Below, piece after piece: positions 49,161 to 58,600 of a DNA stretch of 64,000 bases; within the stretch, counting starts at the first letter, position 1, and the number at the start of each line of letters is the position of its first letter. Origin of the DNA: Paraburkholderia phenoliruptrix (GTDB lineage Bacteria > Pseudomonadota > Gammaproteobacteria > Burkholderiales > Burkholderiaceae); contig NZ_JAEUAV010000003.1 of the NCBI RefSeq assembly GCF_019511605.1, positions 1 to 64,000 of the forward strand. Direction: 5' to 3'. Under the pieces are notes generated by a model, which was given only the letters and a program-made list of their open reading frames with translations, did no database searches and was not told where the DNA came from. Made by a program: the position numbers and the translations under genes.

Positions 49161-49892
49161 ATGAGCGTTTCAACCATGTCTTTTGCAACTTTTCCTGCCC
49201 CTTCGACGATTGCGGACGACGCTTTCGCCGATCTCCCGCTGCTCGCCACCGAACCCGTGCCGCCGCGTATCGCTGCTGCGCTGCAGGCCATGCGCGAGGG
49301 CCGCGCCGTCGTGCTGCAGGACGATGACGACCGTGAAAACGAAGCCGATCTGATCGTATCGGCCGAACGGCTTTCCGTCGAAACCATGGCGCTGCTGATT
49401 CGCGAATGCAGCGGCATTGTGTGCCTGTGCCTGCCGGACGCGAAAATACGCGCGCTCGAACTTCCGCCGATGGTAGTCAACAACGAGAGCCGTCACGGCA
49501 CCGCGTTCACGGTGTCGATCGAGGCACGCGAGGGCGTGACCACTGGCGTGTCGGCTCTCGACCGCGTGACGACGATTCGAGCCGCGATTGCCGATACGGC
49601 GAAACCGGCGGACATCGTCAGGCCCGGCCACGTGTTCCCGCTGCGCGCGATGCCCGGCGGCGTGCTGGCGCGCCGCGGACACACCGAAGGCACGGTGGAT
49701 CTGGCGATTCTCGCGGGGCTCAAGCCCGCCGGTGTGCTGTGCGAGTTGATGAACGCGGACGGCACCATGACGCGCGGCGCCGATGTCGAGCGCTTTGCCG
49801 CGCAACACAATTTGCCGATGCTAACGATTGCGGAACTGGTGGAGTTTCGTCAGGCGTTGGCGCAGGCGCGCGAATGCGTCGAAGAGGCTTGA
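49161..49892 (+). CDS. ribB: 3,4-dihydroxy-2-butanone-4-phosphate synthase
   Basis: Makes the four-carbon precursor of riboflavin from ribulose 5-phosphate. The 243-aa monofunctional enzyme has the acidic loop [12 protein letters not shown] (metal binding), SGIVCLCL, and [19 protein letters not shown]; no GTP-cyclohydrolase II domain is fused. The N-terminus to about residue 30 is longer than in E. coli. ATG 49161 or 49176 could start it; no clear Shine-Dalgarno is visible. It is governed by the FMN riboswitch upstream. Confidence 0.94.
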   Translation: MSVSTMSFATFPAPSTIADDAFADLPLLATEPVPPRIAAALQAMREGRAVVLQDDDDRENEADLIVSAERLSVETMALLIRECSGIVCLCLPDAKIRALELPPMVVNNESRHGTAFTVSIEAREGVTTGVSALDRVTTIRAAIADTAKPADIVRPGHVFPLRAMPGGVLARRGHTEGTVDLAILAGLKPAGVLCELMNADGTMTRGADVERFAAQHNLPMLTIAELVEFRQALAQARECVEEA

Positions 49893-49968
49893 GAACACGG
49901 TTCGAGGCGCTGCTCATGCGCGGCGCCTGACAGGCGTTCGCGACGCGGCAGGTGATGCTTGAAGCACG

Positions 49969-49996
49969 AGGCCCGCTGCATGCAGCGGGCCTTTTT
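49969..49996 (+). terminator. Terminator after ribB
   Basis: AGGCCCGCTGCA (49969-49980) and TGCAGCGGGCCT (49981-49992) form a perfect 24-bp palindrome, followed by TTTTT to 49996. It lies between ribB and the convergent HAD gene. Confidence 0.88.
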
Positions 49997-50022
49997 CACA
50001 GGCGCGGCGCTTTTCGAAACGC

Positions 50023-50709
50023 TTACGACTGCACGTTGCCGAACTCGCCGCGCACGCCCGCTTCGATCAACGCGGGCAGTTCGTCCATATGCATCATGAT
50101 GCGCGTGATGCCCATCTTGCGCAGCGCATCTGCATAGCCATCGGGAATGTGGCTCGCGCCGACGAACGCAATCGTCTTCATGCCCGCCGCGCGCGCTGCG
50201 TTCAGGCCCGCCACGCTGTCTTCCACCACGATGCATCGCGACGGTTCGACGCCGAGCGTTTGCGCGGCGAACAGATATACATCCGGAAACGGCTTGGGCC
50301 GCGCGACCTGTTCGGCGCTGAATACGCGCTCGCCGAAAATCTGCTGCAAGCCGGCGCGTCGCACCGACGCCGCCACGCGGGCCATGCGGCTGTTCGACAC
50401 CACGGCGGCGGGCAGCGTCACGCGCTCCAGCGCGTTGCGCACGCCGTTGACGGGACTGAGCGAGGCTGCGAGCGCGAGCTCGACATTGTGCTCGATCGTG
50501 TCGAGAAAATCGGACGGCAGCGCGATGTCGAACGCTTTTTCTATGCCTTCGAGAAAGCGCGACGTTTGCTGGCCGAACGCGGTTTTGACGACAGGCTCGA
50601 AGTCGAGGCCGGGAAAAGTGGCCGAGAGCGTCTCGAACATGACGCGGTCGGCGATGACTTCACTGTCGACGAGCACGCCGTCGCAGTCGCAGATGAGGTG
50701 GTCGATCAT
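50023..50709 (-). CDS. HAD-superfamily hydrolase, subfamily IA
   Basis: A 228-aa phosphatase. Motif I is CDCDGVLVDSE (nucleophile and acid Asp pair), motif II VVSNSRMA, and motif III/IV KPFPDVYLFAAQ..CIVVEDSVAGLNAA. Close relatives act on sugar phosphates or phosphoglycolate; the exact substrate is open. ATG 50709 directly precedes motif I. It lies downstream of glpF on the same strand, 223 nt away, and could remove a phosphate in glycerol metabolism, but that is inference from position only. Confidence 0.88.
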   Translation of the reverse strand: MIDHLICDCDGVLVDSEVIADRVMFETLSATFPGLDFEPVVKTAFGQQTSRFLEGIEKAFDIALPSDFLDTIEHNVELALAASLSPVNGVRNALERVTLPAAVVSNSRMARVAASVRRAGLQQIFGERVFSAEQVARPKPFPDVYLFAAQTLGVEPSRCIVVEDSVAGLNAARAAGMKTIAFVGASHIPDGYADALRKMGITRIMMHMDELPALIEAGVRGEFGNVQS

Positions 50710-50932
50710 GCCTGAAGGAACGGAAAAGCGGAGGGCGCGTGCAAGCACGAATGGCCGTGAATGGCCGCGAAGGGCCATGAAAACCACCGATCGCCGGCTC
50801 ACGCGCGCCGCGTGAAAGCGCCATGATACGTGCTTTGACGCGGCGCGCGCCGCGGCGCCGCTTTCCGTCGATTCGGACGCACTAGGTTTGCGACGGCGTG
50901 GGGCGACCCCGCCGCGCGTCCGTAGGGCGCTA

Positions 50933-51646
50933 TCAGCGCGCGTGCAGATACAGATAAAGGCCCGTCGCCACCGCGCCGCCCAACAGCGGCCCGCAAACCG
51001 GAATCCATGCGTAGCGCCAGTCGCTGTCGCGCTTGCCGGGAATCGGCAGCAGCGCGTGCATCAGACGCGGCGACAGGTCGCGCGCGGGACTCATCGCGTA
51101 ACCGGTCGGTCCGCCGAGCGAAATGCCGATGCCCAGCACCAGCAGGCCGACCGGCAGCGCGTCCAGCGCGCCCAGGCCCACTTGCGGCGCAGCCAGATAC
51201 AACACGCCGAGAATCAGCACGAACGTGGCGATCATTTCGGTAAGCAGATTGTGCGGGACGCTGCGAATAGCGGGCGCGGTGCAGAACACGCCGAGCTTCA
51301 CGTCGGCGTCGCCTTCTTTCGCGAAGTGCTGGCGATACGCGACCCAGACCAGCAGCGCGCCCGCCATTCCGCCGAGCATTTGTGCGGCCACGTAGCCGGG
51401 AACCTTGGCCCATGCGAACTTGCCGGCGAGCGCGAGGCTGACCGTCACCACCGGATTAAGGTGCGCGCCGCTGAACGAGGCGGTGACGTAGACAGCGATG
51501 AACACGGCCATCGCCCAGCCCATTACGATCACGATCAGATCCGCGCCCTTGCCCTTGGTGCGTGCGAGCAGCACGTTGGCGACAGCGCCGTCGCCAAGCA
51601 GCACGACGAGTGCCGTGCCGATGAATTCCGCAATGTATGGAGACAT
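50933..51646 (-). CDS. glpF: Glycerol facilitator / aquaglyceroporin with altered NPA boxes
   Basis: A 237-aa MIP-family channel for glycerol entry, with six membrane helices and two half-helices. The first pore box reads NPV (64-66, GAHLNPVVT) and the second reads SPA (186-188, GYAMSPARD) instead of NPA. The Arg189-Asp190 pair after the second box, typical of glycerol channels, is kept. The start ATG 51646 has only a weak GGA upstream and an inverted repeat (TTTGG/CCAAA, 51649-51661) over it. It is encoded after glpK in the glpD-glpK-glpF series. Confidence 0.93.
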   Translation of the reverse strand: MSPYIAEFIGTALVVLLGDGAVANVLLARTKGKGADLIVIVMGWAMAVFIAVYVTASFSGAHLNPVVTVSLALAGKFAWAKVPGYVAAQMLGGMAGALLVWVAYRQHFAKEGDADVKLGVFCTAPAIRSVPHNLLTEMIATFVLILGVLYLAAPQVGLGALDALPVGLLVLGIGISLGGPTGYAMSPARDLSPRLMHALLPIPGKRDSDWRYAWIPVCGPLLGGAVATGLYLYLHAR

Positions 51647-51648
51647 CG

Positions 51649-51661
51649 TTTGGTATCCAAA
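51649..51661 (-). promoter_or_regulatory. Inverted repeat over the glpF ribosome-binding region
   Basis: TTTGG-TAT-CCAAA, perfect five-base arms, ending two bases before the glpF ATG on the minus strand. It covers the only GGA that could act as Shine-Dalgarno. Confidence 0.45.
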
Positions 51662-51731
51662 GTATTGTTGTCGGGAAAGCCGCGCGACGCGGCGCCTCCC
51701 TGCGGTTTATCTCAGGTTTGTGCGAGCCCTG

Positions 51732-51757
51732 CCGGACGTTCGTGCATGAACGTCCGG
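51732..51757 (-). other. Intercistronic hairpin between glpK and glpF
   Basis: CCGGACGTTC (51732-51741) pairs with GAACGTCCGG (51748-51757), six-base loop, no T-run. The core ACGTTCG...TGAACGT also resembles GlpR half-sites, so it might be an operator rather than an RNA hairpin. Confidence 0.45.
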
Positions 51758-51767
51758 GCGCGGCAGT

Positions 51768-53267
51768 TCAGGGCGTGTCGGCCCATGCTTTCGCGGCGCG
51801 AATCGCGCGCTTCCAGCCGTTCAGACATTCGTTGACGTCCTCTTGCCCGAGCGCGGGCGTGAAGCGCCGGTCGAGCTTCCACTGGCTCTGGAGTTCGTCG
51901 ACATCTTTCCAGTAGCCCACCGCAAGGCCCGCCAGATACGCCGCGCCGAGCGCGGTGGTTTCCGACACCTTCGGGCGAACCGCGTCCACGCCGAGAATGT
52001 CGGCCTGGAACTGCATCAACAGGTTGTTCGCACAGGCGCCGCCGTCCACGCGCAATTCGCCGATGCGAATGCCGGAGTCGGCTTCCATTGCCTTGAGCAC
52101 GTCGAGCGACTGGTAGGCGATCGAATCGAGCGCGGCGCGGGCAATATGCGCGGACGTGGTGCCGCGCGTGACGCCGAACAGCGTGCCGCGAGCGCGCGCA
52201 TTCCAGTGCGGAGCGCCCAGCCCAGCAAACGCGGGCACGAGATAGACGCCGTCGCAATGCGGCACGCCGCGCGCCAGGGTTTCGATTTCAGCCGCGTTCT
52301 TGATGATGCCGAGGCCGTCGCGCAGCCATTGCACCACTGCACCGCCAATGAAGATGCTGCCTTCCAGCGCGTAATTGATCTGGTCGCCGATCTGCCACGC
52401 AATCGTGGTGACGAGGTTGTTCTTCGATTCGATAGGCTTGTCGCCGGTGTTCATCACGAGAAAGCAGCCGGTGCCGTAGGTGTTCTTCACCATGCCCGAT
52501 TGCGTGCACATCTGGCCGAAGAGCGCGGCATGCTGATCGCCGGCAATGCCCGCGAGCGGAATCTTCGACGCAAACACGGTCGTCTTGGTCGGCCCATACA
52601 CTTCCGACGAAGGCCGGACCTCCGGCAACATGCTGCGCGGAATGTCGAGCGCGTCGAGCAGTTCGTCGTCCCACGTCAGCGTGTGGATGTTGAAGAGCAT
52701 CGTGCGCGATGCGTTGGTCACGTCGGTGACGTGCAGGCCGCCCTTGGTGAAATTCCACACGAGCCAGCTGTCCACCGTGCCGAACGCGAGGCGACCCTGA
52801 CGGGCTTTTTCGCGCGCGCCCTCCACGTTGTCGAGAATCCACCGGATCTTGGTGGCCGAGAAATACGAGTCGATCGGCAAGCCGGTTTTCGCGCGCACTT
52901 TCTCTTCGAGGCCTTGCGCCTTGAGCTGGTCGCAAAAGTCGGCGGTGCGGCGGTCCTGCCAGACGATCGCGTTGTAGATGGGATGACCGGTTTCGCGATC
53001 CCACACGATGGTGGTTTCGCGCTGATTCGTGATGCCGATCGCGGCAATCGACGTGCCGTTCATGCCCGCGCGCGTCACCGCTTCTGCTGCCACGCCGGCT
53101 TGCGTGGACCAGATTTCCTGCGGATCGTGCTCGACCCAGCCCGGATGCGGATAAATCTGCTCAAACTCCTTTTGTGCCGTCGACACGACATTGCCGAGGC
53201 GGTCGAACAGCATCGCACGTGAACTGGTGGTGCCCTGGTCAAGCGCGAGGATGTACTGGTCCTGCAT
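51768..53267 (-). CDS. glpK: Glycerol kinase
   Basis: Phosphorylates glycerol to sn-glycerol 3-phosphate, trapping it in the cell. The 499-aa FGGY kinase begins [19 protein letters not shown] (phosphate loop) and contains [24 protein letters not shown], and the C-terminal [25 protein letters not shown] lies before ATG 53267. It is 145 nt downstream of glpD. Confidence 0.97.
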   Translation of the reverse strand: MQDQYILALDQGTTSSRAMLFDRLGNVVSTAQKEFEQIYPHPGWVEHDPQEIWSTQAGVAAEAVTRAGMNGTSIAAIGITNQRETTIVWDRETGHPIYNAIVWQDRRTADFCDQLKAQGLEEKVRAKTGLPIDSYFSATKIRWILDNVEGAREKARQGRLAFGTVDSWLVWNFTKGGLHVTDVTNASRTMLFNIHTLTWDDELLDALDIPRSMLPEVRPSSEVYGPTKTTVFASKIPLAGIAGDQHAALFGQMCTQSGMVKNTYGTGCFLVMNTGDKPIESKNNLVTTIAWQIGDQINYALEGSIFIGGAVVQWLRDGLGIIKNAAEIETLARGVPHCDGVYLVPAFAGLGAPHWNARARGTLFGVTRGTTSAHIARAALDSIAYQSLDVLKAMEADSGIRIGELRVDGGACANNLLMQFQADILGVDAVRPKVSETTALGAAYLAGLAVGYWKDVDELQSQWKLDRRFTPALGQEDVNECLNGWKRAIRAAKAWADTP

Positions 53268-53412
53268 TGTCTCTTCTCCATGCATGTTATGAATCGCCGT
53301 GCAGCCTGCAGAGCATACCGGCGACGGGAACGGCTCGCCGTTTCGGGCAGGCCGCAGCCGGGGTGGCGAATGCGGCCGGCCGGGCGGGCCGAGGGGTGAA
53401 GCGGTCTTGTTG

Positions 53413-54942
53413 TTATGCGCTCTGTCGCTCGGGTTCGCGCGCGAACCATGCGTCGATGTCGCGCGTGATCGAATCGAGCGTGCCCGGCTCGACGTGCAAG
53501 CCGAGTTTGGAACGTCGCCACAGCACGTCTTGCGCGCTGCGCGCCCATTCGGTATCGCGCAGATAGACGAGTTCGGCTTCGTAGAGACCCGGCGCGAAAG
53601 CGCGGCCCAGATCGGCAAGCGACTGCGCGCGGCCGATCACGTTTTTGACGCGCGTGCCGTAAGCACGGGCAAGGCGGTGCGCGAGATCTGCGGGCAGCCA
53701 CGCGTGTTGCTGCCTCAACTGGGCGAGAAAGCGCTCGAAATTGGCCTGCGCGATGTCGCCGCCGGGCAAAGCCGCGCCCGACGTCCAGGACGGCACGCTC
53801 TTGCCGAGCGCGGCGGCGAGCTTGTCGACGGCTTCTTCCGCGAGCTTGCGAAAGGTAGTGATCTTGCCGCCGAACACCGACAGCAGCGGCGCTTCGCCAG
53901 CCGGCGAGTCCAGTTCGAGCGAGTAGTCGCGCGTGACCGCGGACGGGTTGTCGGCGCCTTCTTCCTCGAGCAGCGGCCGCACGCCCGAGTACGTCCAGCG
54001 CACGTCGGCCGGCGAGATTTTCTGCTTGAAGTAGCGATTAATCGAATCGCACAGATACTGCGTTTCGTCGGCGTTGATCGCGACTTGCGCAGGGTCGCCA
54101 CGATATTCGATGTCCGTCGTGCCGATCAGTGTGTAGTCGTGCTCGTACGGAATTGCAAAGATGATCCGCTTGTCGGGGTTCTGAAAGATGTATGCGTGGT
54201 CGTGCTCGAACAGGCGCCGCGTGACGATGTGGCTGCCTTTGACGAGCCGCACGCTGTGCGACGCCGGACGGCCCAGCGCGCCTTGCAGCAGTTGCCCGAC
54301 CCACGGGCCGGCGGCGTTCGCGATGGAGGCGGCCCGCACGTCGAGAAGCGTGCCGTCTGGCCGCCTGAGTTGCGCGCGCCATTCGCCGCCGGCGCGCACG
54401 GCGCTCAGCAGCTTGGTACGCGTGAAGACCGTTGCGCCGTGTTCCGCAGCGTCGAGCGCGTTCAGCACGACGAGGCGTGCGTCGTTGACCCAGCCGTCCG
54501 AGTACACGAAGCCGCGCTTGATCGATTCGACGAGCGGTGCGCCGGCCGGATGATCGCTTATCACAATGCCGCGCGAGCCGGGCAGCAGTTCGCGCCGGGC
54601 AAGGTGATCGTAAAGGAACAGCCCCGCGCGAATCAGCCATGCGGGGCGCAGGTCGGGCATGTGCGGCATCACGAAGCGCAGCGGCCACATGATGTGCGGC
54701 GCGGCGCGCAGCAGGGTTTCGCGCTCCTGTAACGCCTTGCGCACGAGGCCGAACTCGCGGTACTCCAGATAGCGCAAGCCGCCATGAATCAGCTTGGTGC
54801 TCGCCGACGAGGTGTGCGCGGCCAGGTCGTGCTGTTCGCACAGCAGCACGGACAGGCCGCGGCCGGCTGCGTCGCGCGCAATGCCCGCGCCGTTGATCCC
54901 GCCGCCCACGACGAGCAAATCGTATTTCGTGCCTTGCGTCAC
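53413..54942 (-). CDS. glpD: Aerobic glycerol-3-phosphate dehydrogenase
   Basis: A membrane-associated FAD enzyme oxidising glycerol 3-phosphate to dihydroxyacetone phosphate and passing electrons to quinone. The 509-aa protein has the FAD motif [19 protein letters not shown] (about 11-29), [26 protein letters not shown] and the C-terminal cap domain. GTG 54942 has AGGAG upstream. It is the first gene of glpD-glpK-glpF, with GlpR-like palindromes 50-100 nt upstream. Confidence 0.96.
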   Translation of the reverse strand: MTQGTKYDLLVVGGGINGAGIARDAAGRGLSVLLCEQHDLAAHTSSASTKLIHGGLRYLEYREFGLVRKALQERETLLRAAPHIMWPLRFVMPHMPDLRPAWLIRAGLFLYDHLARRELLPGSRGIVISDHPAGAPLVESIKRGFVYSDGWVNDARLVVLNALDAAEHGATVFTRTKLLSAVRAGGEWRAQLRRPDGTLLDVRAASIANAAGPWVGQLLQGALGRPASHSVRLVKGSHIVTRRLFEHDHAYIFQNPDKRIIFAIPYEHDYTLIGTTDIEYRGDPAQVAINADETQYLCDSINRYFKQKISPADVRWTYSGVRPLLEEEGADNPSAVTRDYSLELDSPAGEAPLLSVFGGKITTFRKLAEEAVDKLAAALGKSVPSWTSGAALPGGDIAQANFERFLAQLRQQHAWLPADLAHRLARAYGTRVKNVIGRAQSLADLGRAFAPGLYEAELVYLRDTEWARSAQDVLWRRSKLGLHVEPGTLDSITRDIDAWFAREPERQSA

Positions 54943-54992
54943 CTGCTGCGTCTCCTGCGTCGTTGACGGAATATGCGAAGCTGTCTGAAAAG

Positions 54993-55041
54993 CTATCGAA
55001 CCGATAGTGTTCGTTTTCGAACTTTAATGAACATATTCGAA
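54993..55041. promoter_or_regulatory. GlpR operator cluster before glpD
   Basis: TGTTCGTTTTCGAACT (55008-55023) fits the palindromic GlpR consensus TGTTCGWTAWCGAACA at all but the last base and one W/A position. Beside it are CTATCG-AAC-CGATAG (54993-55007) and ATGAACATATTCGAA (55027-55041), which has a TGAACAT half-site. The cluster lies between divergent glpD and a lipoprotein gene. Confidence 0.7.
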
Positions 55042-55150
55042 AAAGTAAAGTTCGCGACGCCGGGCGAGCCCTATGCCGGATGGCGAGAGGTGTGGCGCGC
55101 CGCGCGGCCACGGACGATACTCTTGCGGTGGCCATTTCAGGGTGAAATTC

Positions 55151-55525
55151 ATGCGTGGACTTTTCATGGCGGGCGCCGCTGCGCTGCTCGCGGGGTGTGT
55201 CGCTTCGCCGAGCCTGACCGGGACGATGGGCGCGCCGTCGTTTGTCTCATTGCAGCAGATGTGCAGTGCGCAGACAGTCGACTACGGCAACGACGCGCAA
55301 GGCGTGTATGCGACGCTCTTCGACGCTTATGTGGCGAACCGGCGCGGGCGCTTGTCGAAGGACGAATACTGCGCGTTCCAGACGGCGATTGCCGAGCGCT
55401 ATACCAGCCAGGGTACGAGCGGCGACCCGCAGGTTCGCAATCAGTGGGTCGCGTTCTTTACCGAGCAGCGCGCGAGAGCGATTAGCTGGCGCGCCGCGGT
55501 GGATCCGACGTTGCGTAGCGGCTAA
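55151..55525 (+). CDS. Small hypothetical lipoprotein
   Basis: A 124-aa protein with a signal peptide and lipobox LLAGC (MRGLFMAGAAALLAGCVAS), so it is probably lipidated at Cys16. The rest (SLQQMCSAQTVDYGNDAQGVYATLFDAYVANRRGRLSKDEYCAFQTAIAERY) contains two more cysteines that may form a disulfide. No family was recognised. AGGGTGA precedes ATG 55151. It is divergent from glpD and could share the GlpR-controlled region, but no functional link is known. Confidence 0.7.
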   Translation: MRGLFMAGAAALLAGCVASPSLTGTMGAPSFVSLQQMCSAQTVDYGNDAQGVYATLFDAYVANRRGRLSKDEYCAFQTAIAERYTSQGTSGDPQVRNQWVAFFTEQRARAISWRAAVDPTLRSG

Positions 55526-55724
55526 GGGGGCAAGGGCGCTAAGGGGAGCGCCGCGGGCATTTACAGATCGCCCGCAACGAAAGCGGGCGCCGCCAGGGCG
55601 CCCGTTCGAAACAAGCATTCGGATACAGGAGGCTTGCAGCTCAGCCGTGCGCGCGGCTCGGCACTGCCGTCAGTCGTGCGCCGGCCACGGCTGGCATGAA
55701 GCCCCGACGATGCGCGGGTTGTTC

Positions 55725-55922
55725 TCAGGAAAGACGTTTGATGGCTCGGAGTGCGCTATCGCCGGATTCCGTTACACGCCATTGTTCGTTGCCCGAGGCG
55801 AGCCGCTCCAGTTGCACGAGCTGACGTTCGAGGAGGGCGTCGAGTTCTTCTCGCTCCATGTCGACTTGATTCGGAGCGTCCTTGACGAGCAACAACGTGG
55901 CGAATTCGTGCGGACTCAGCAT
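55725..55922 (-). CDS. Small conserved-looking hypothetical protein
   Basis: A 65-aa protein (MLSPHEFATLLLVKDAPNQVDMEREELDALLERQLVQLERLASG...). GGAGAG lies seven bases before ATG 55922, and the composition is that of a helical soluble protein with a basic C-terminus. I recall similar short proteins in Burkholderia but know no function. The frame could be extended to 56072 without supporting features. Confidence 0.55.
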   Translation of the reverse strand: MLSPHEFATLLLVKDAPNQVDMEREELDALLERQLVQLERLASGNEQWRVTESGDSALRAIKRLS

Positions 55923-56241
55923 CGTTTCTCTCCATGTCAAGCAAGCGCGGACGGCCTCGACGGCGACTGGCATCGCATGGCAGGGCCATTGCCAGGTGGT
56001 CCGCAAAAAGTTCAGGCGGGAGGTACGGCTTACGACAGGTTGACTGCGCTCCGGCGGCACGCGCGTGCGCAACGAACGCCGGGGAACTGGAGTGTAGTCA
56101 AGCGAACGTTAAACACCAAACCGGCCCCCGTAAATTTTCCCTTTGACAACAGCGGGTCGCAGAGGCGGTTCGGGATCGCGGCCAGATCCTTGATTTCACT
56201 TGAAGTTCGCCGTGCGCTGCAACATGGCCGGCAATGCCTGG
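55923..56241. other. Gap between the small ORF and glpR
   Basis: 319 bp without a gene. TTGACA at 56143-56148 (plus strand) and TTGACT near 56097 (minus strand) look like isolated -35 elements without a matching -10. A promoter for the 65-aa gene may lie here. Confidence 0.3.
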
Positions 56242-57021
56242 TCAGGAGGCGACGTACACCTGGCAATTGGCGGTATTCAACGCTTCGGTCATGTCTGCTG
56301 GCGGAGCGGCGTCGGTAAACAGCGCGTCGATCTGGTCGAGATGGCCCTGGCGAACCAGCGCCGGGCGGCCGAACTTGGAACTGTCAGCGGCGAGAAAGAC
56401 GGTGCGCGCGTGCTGGATAATGGCCTCGGCCACGCGTACTTCCCGGGTGTCGAAGTCGCGCAGCGTGCCGTCGGTCTCGATGCTCGAGGTGCCGATAATC
56501 GCGAAGTCCACCTTGAACTGGCGAATGAAGTCGATGGCCAGTTCGCCAACAATGCCTTTGTCCCACGGCCGCACAATGCCGCCTGTGATCAGCACTTCGC
56601 AGTCGGGATAGCCGCTCATCATGCTCGCGACGTTCAGGTTGTTGGTGATGACGCGCAAGCCGCGGTGCCGGTTCAGTGCCCGCGCGACTTCCTCGGTAGT
56701 GGTGCCGAGGTTGATAAAGAGCGAGGCCTGGTCGGGAATGTGGGTGGCCACCAAAGCCGCGATGCGTCGCTTTTCGTCATGGAACATGCGTTGGCGCGCG
56801 GTGTACGAGACGTTCTCCGAGCTCGTCGGCAGGCTTGCTCCGCCGTGGTAGCGGCGCAGCAGGTTCATGTCGGCGAGCCAGTTGACGTCGCGGCGAATGG
56901 TCTGCGGCGTCACGTCGAAGTGCGCTGCGAGGTCGTCCACGGTCACGAAGCCGTCGCGTTGCACCCACTCCAGCAGTTCCTGTTGCCGGGCGTTCAGAGT
57001 GAGGCGGGGGTCTCGGGTCAT
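56242..57021 (-). CDS. glpR: DeoR-family repressor of glycerol 3-phosphate metabolism
   Basis: A 259-aa DeoR-type repressor. The N-terminal helix-turn-helix (about 8-60; RQQELLEWVQRDGFVTVDDLAAHFDVTPQTIRRDVN) and the C-terminal sugar-phosphate-binding domain with NLGTTTEEVARAL and DFAIIGTSSIETDGTLRDFD match GlpR. GlpR is released from DNA by glycerol 3-phosphate. It is encoded upstream of glpDKF on the same strand, separated by two small genes; GlpR-like operators lie before glpD. The assignment is strong from sequence plus context. Confidence 0.93.
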   Translation of the reverse strand: MTRDPRLTLNARQQELLEWVQRDGFVTVDDLAAHFDVTPQTIRRDVNWLADMNLLRRYHGGASLPTSSENVSYTARQRMFHDEKRRIAALVATHIPDQASLFINLGTTTEEVARALNRHRGLRVITNNLNVASMMSGYPDCEVLITGGIVRPWDKGIVGELAIDFIRQFKVDFAIIGTSSIETDGTLRDFDTREVRVAEAIIQHARTVFLAADSSKFGRPALVRQGHLDQIDALFTDAAPPADMTEALNTANCQVYVAS

Positions 57022-57653
57022 GGTCTCGGATCGTGGGGTTTGTTATCTGCACGGCCCGCGGCCGGCGTGGACAGGATGAGTGAGCGAGTGCGTGTATTGT
57101 AAGACCATCGCGAAAGCCGTCCGAGGTCTCGTGCGACATTCATAGGACAGCGCCTCGCGGCTCACGGCATTCAGCCGCCGATGCATTTACCCGTGCGATC
57201 CATCGTTTATCGTTCGCGGATGCCTCGCACTCGCACTCCGGCACGGCGAAGGCGGCACGACCTTTATGTTCGCCATGAACGAGCACGGCATGACGATCAA
57301 GGGTTAATGGGTGAGTCTGTCCCACTTGGTTCAAGCTTCTTCGTTCGCAAGCCAGGTCTTCTCGCATTTCGCGAAGAATAGCCCGCTTTTCGAGCCGGCT
57401 TTTGCTGGCCGATGCACTCGCGCTTGCCTCTCTGAAACTTTCGTCTATCCTGGAATTGGAACTGCGGCCAATCGGCACGGTCTGTGCTGGGTTGTCTGCA
57501 GACTTGCGCAACAGCGGCTAAGATGCAGACAGAAGGGTTAACTCCAATTCATGGCGCTGTATCCGACACGGCGTACCGCAAACGCAAGGCAGCGCGATAG
57601 CAGCGGTTGCGAGCATGCTCCACGAGTGGATACAGCTTTCGGAGCAAGACACG
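57022..57653. other. Long gene-poor region between glpR and the ferritin-like gene
   Basis: 632 bp between divergent genes. TACAAT on the minus strand (57101-57096) could be the glpR -10. On the plus strand TAAGAT (57519-57524) may serve the ferritin-like gene, but no -35 at a normal distance was found. A short open frame ending at 57307 is not convincing. The region may be the remains of a lost gene. Confidence 0.4.
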
Positions 57654-58481
57654 ATGCACACAGAGCTGAACCATGTCATGCCCTGGCGAATCGAGGACAT
57701 CGACCTCACGCGCATTGATCGCCAGAAAGCAGTTGCGAACGAAGACCTGTTATTGCTGCTGTGCGCGGCTTCGTTTATTGAAAGCGGCACCGATCTTTAC
57801 ACCAGTAATCTCAGTCAGTTTTTTAACGACGACCCCGAAGTATCCGCGTGGCTCAATAACGAGTGGGAGCCCGAGGAAATGCAGCACGGCCGCGCGCTAA
57901 AGACGTATATCGCTTACGTTTGGCCTGAGTACGACTGGGACACGGCGTTCCGTAATTTTATGGAAGAGTATTCGCTGACCTGTTCCGTGGAAGATTTCGA
58001 AAAAACCCGGGCGCTCGAAATGGTGGCGCGCTGCGTGGTGGAAACCGGCACGGCGACGTTATATCGCGCGATTGGCGAGTGTTCGGATGAGCCTGTGTTG
58101 AAGCAGATTACAGACAACATTCGTACGGACGAAGTCCGCCACTACAAGCACTTTTTCAAGTACTTCAAAAAGTACAACAAGATAGAAGGCAATGGCCGGC
58201 TTGCGGTGCTCGGCGCGCTCATGCGCCGCGTGATGGAAATCAAGAACGAAGACTCGGAGATTGCCTTGCGTCACGTATTCGCGATCCGCTATCCGGAGCG
58301 CGTGCGCGATGAAGCCTACAACCGTGCGCGCGCCGCGCGCATCAATGCGCTGGTGCGGCGCAACCTGTCGGCCGACATGTGCGTGAAAATGCTGCTCAAG
58401 CCGCTTAACCTACCCGCGAAGATTCAACCTGGCGTGCATTATCCGCTCGCGAAAATCACGCAGCACGTGTTCTTTCGTTAG
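57654..58481 (+). CDS. Ferritin-like diiron protein of unknown function
   Basis: A 275-aa all-helical protein. Two ExxH diiron motifs are visible, EPEEMQHGRAL (about residues 76-86) and RTDEVRHYKHF (about 158-168), with spaced acidic residues between, as in acyl-ACP desaturase and ferritin-like families. GGAG lies upstream of ATG 57654; in-frame starts further up exist. It is not linked to a reductase or ACP gene here, so the reaction is open (oxygenase, desaturase or iron storage). Standing alone after a long empty region. Confidence 0.82.
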   Translation: MHTELNHVMPWRIEDIDLTRIDRQKAVANEDLLLLLCAASFIESGTDLYTSNLSQFFNDDPEVSAWLNNEWEPEEMQHGRALKTYIAYVWPEYDWDTAFRNFMEEYSLTCSVEDFEKTRALEMVARCVVETGTATLYRAIGECSDEPVLKQITDNIRTDEVRHYKHFFKYFKKYNKIEGNGRLAVLGALMRRVMEIKNEDSEIALRHVFAIRYPERVRDEAYNRARAARINALVRRNLSADMCVKMLLKPLNLPAKIQPGVHYPLAKITQHVFFR

Positions 58482-58527
58482 AGCTCTGCTTATTGCGTTG
58501 GGGCGCGCCTGGCGCGCCGGCAGAAGA

Positions 58528-58558
58528 ATGGCCCGCCTCGTGCGGGCCATCTGCTTTT
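58528..58558 (+). terminator. Terminator-like hairpin after the ferritin-like gene
   Basis: ATGGCCCGC (58528-58536) pairs with GCGGGCCAT (58542-58550); a short TTTT follows at 58555-58558. Confidence 0.55.
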
Positions 58559-58600
58559 CGAGGCATGATGGATGCCTTGCTCTTTCACTGGACCCCTACG

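Noticed and set aside
55560..55610. GCCCGC/GCGGGC and GGGCGCC/GGCGCCC stems after the lipoprotein gene
   Set aside because: GC-rich pairing without T-run; common by chance at this base composition.
57190..57307. Plus-strand short frame ending HGEGGTTFMFAMNEHG...
   Set aside because: No start codon with a ribosome site and no recognisable homologue; at best a gene remnant.
57140..57511. Minus-strand open frame of 123 codons
   Set aside because: Composition is typical of a chance frame in GC-rich DNA; no family, no Shine-Dalgarno.
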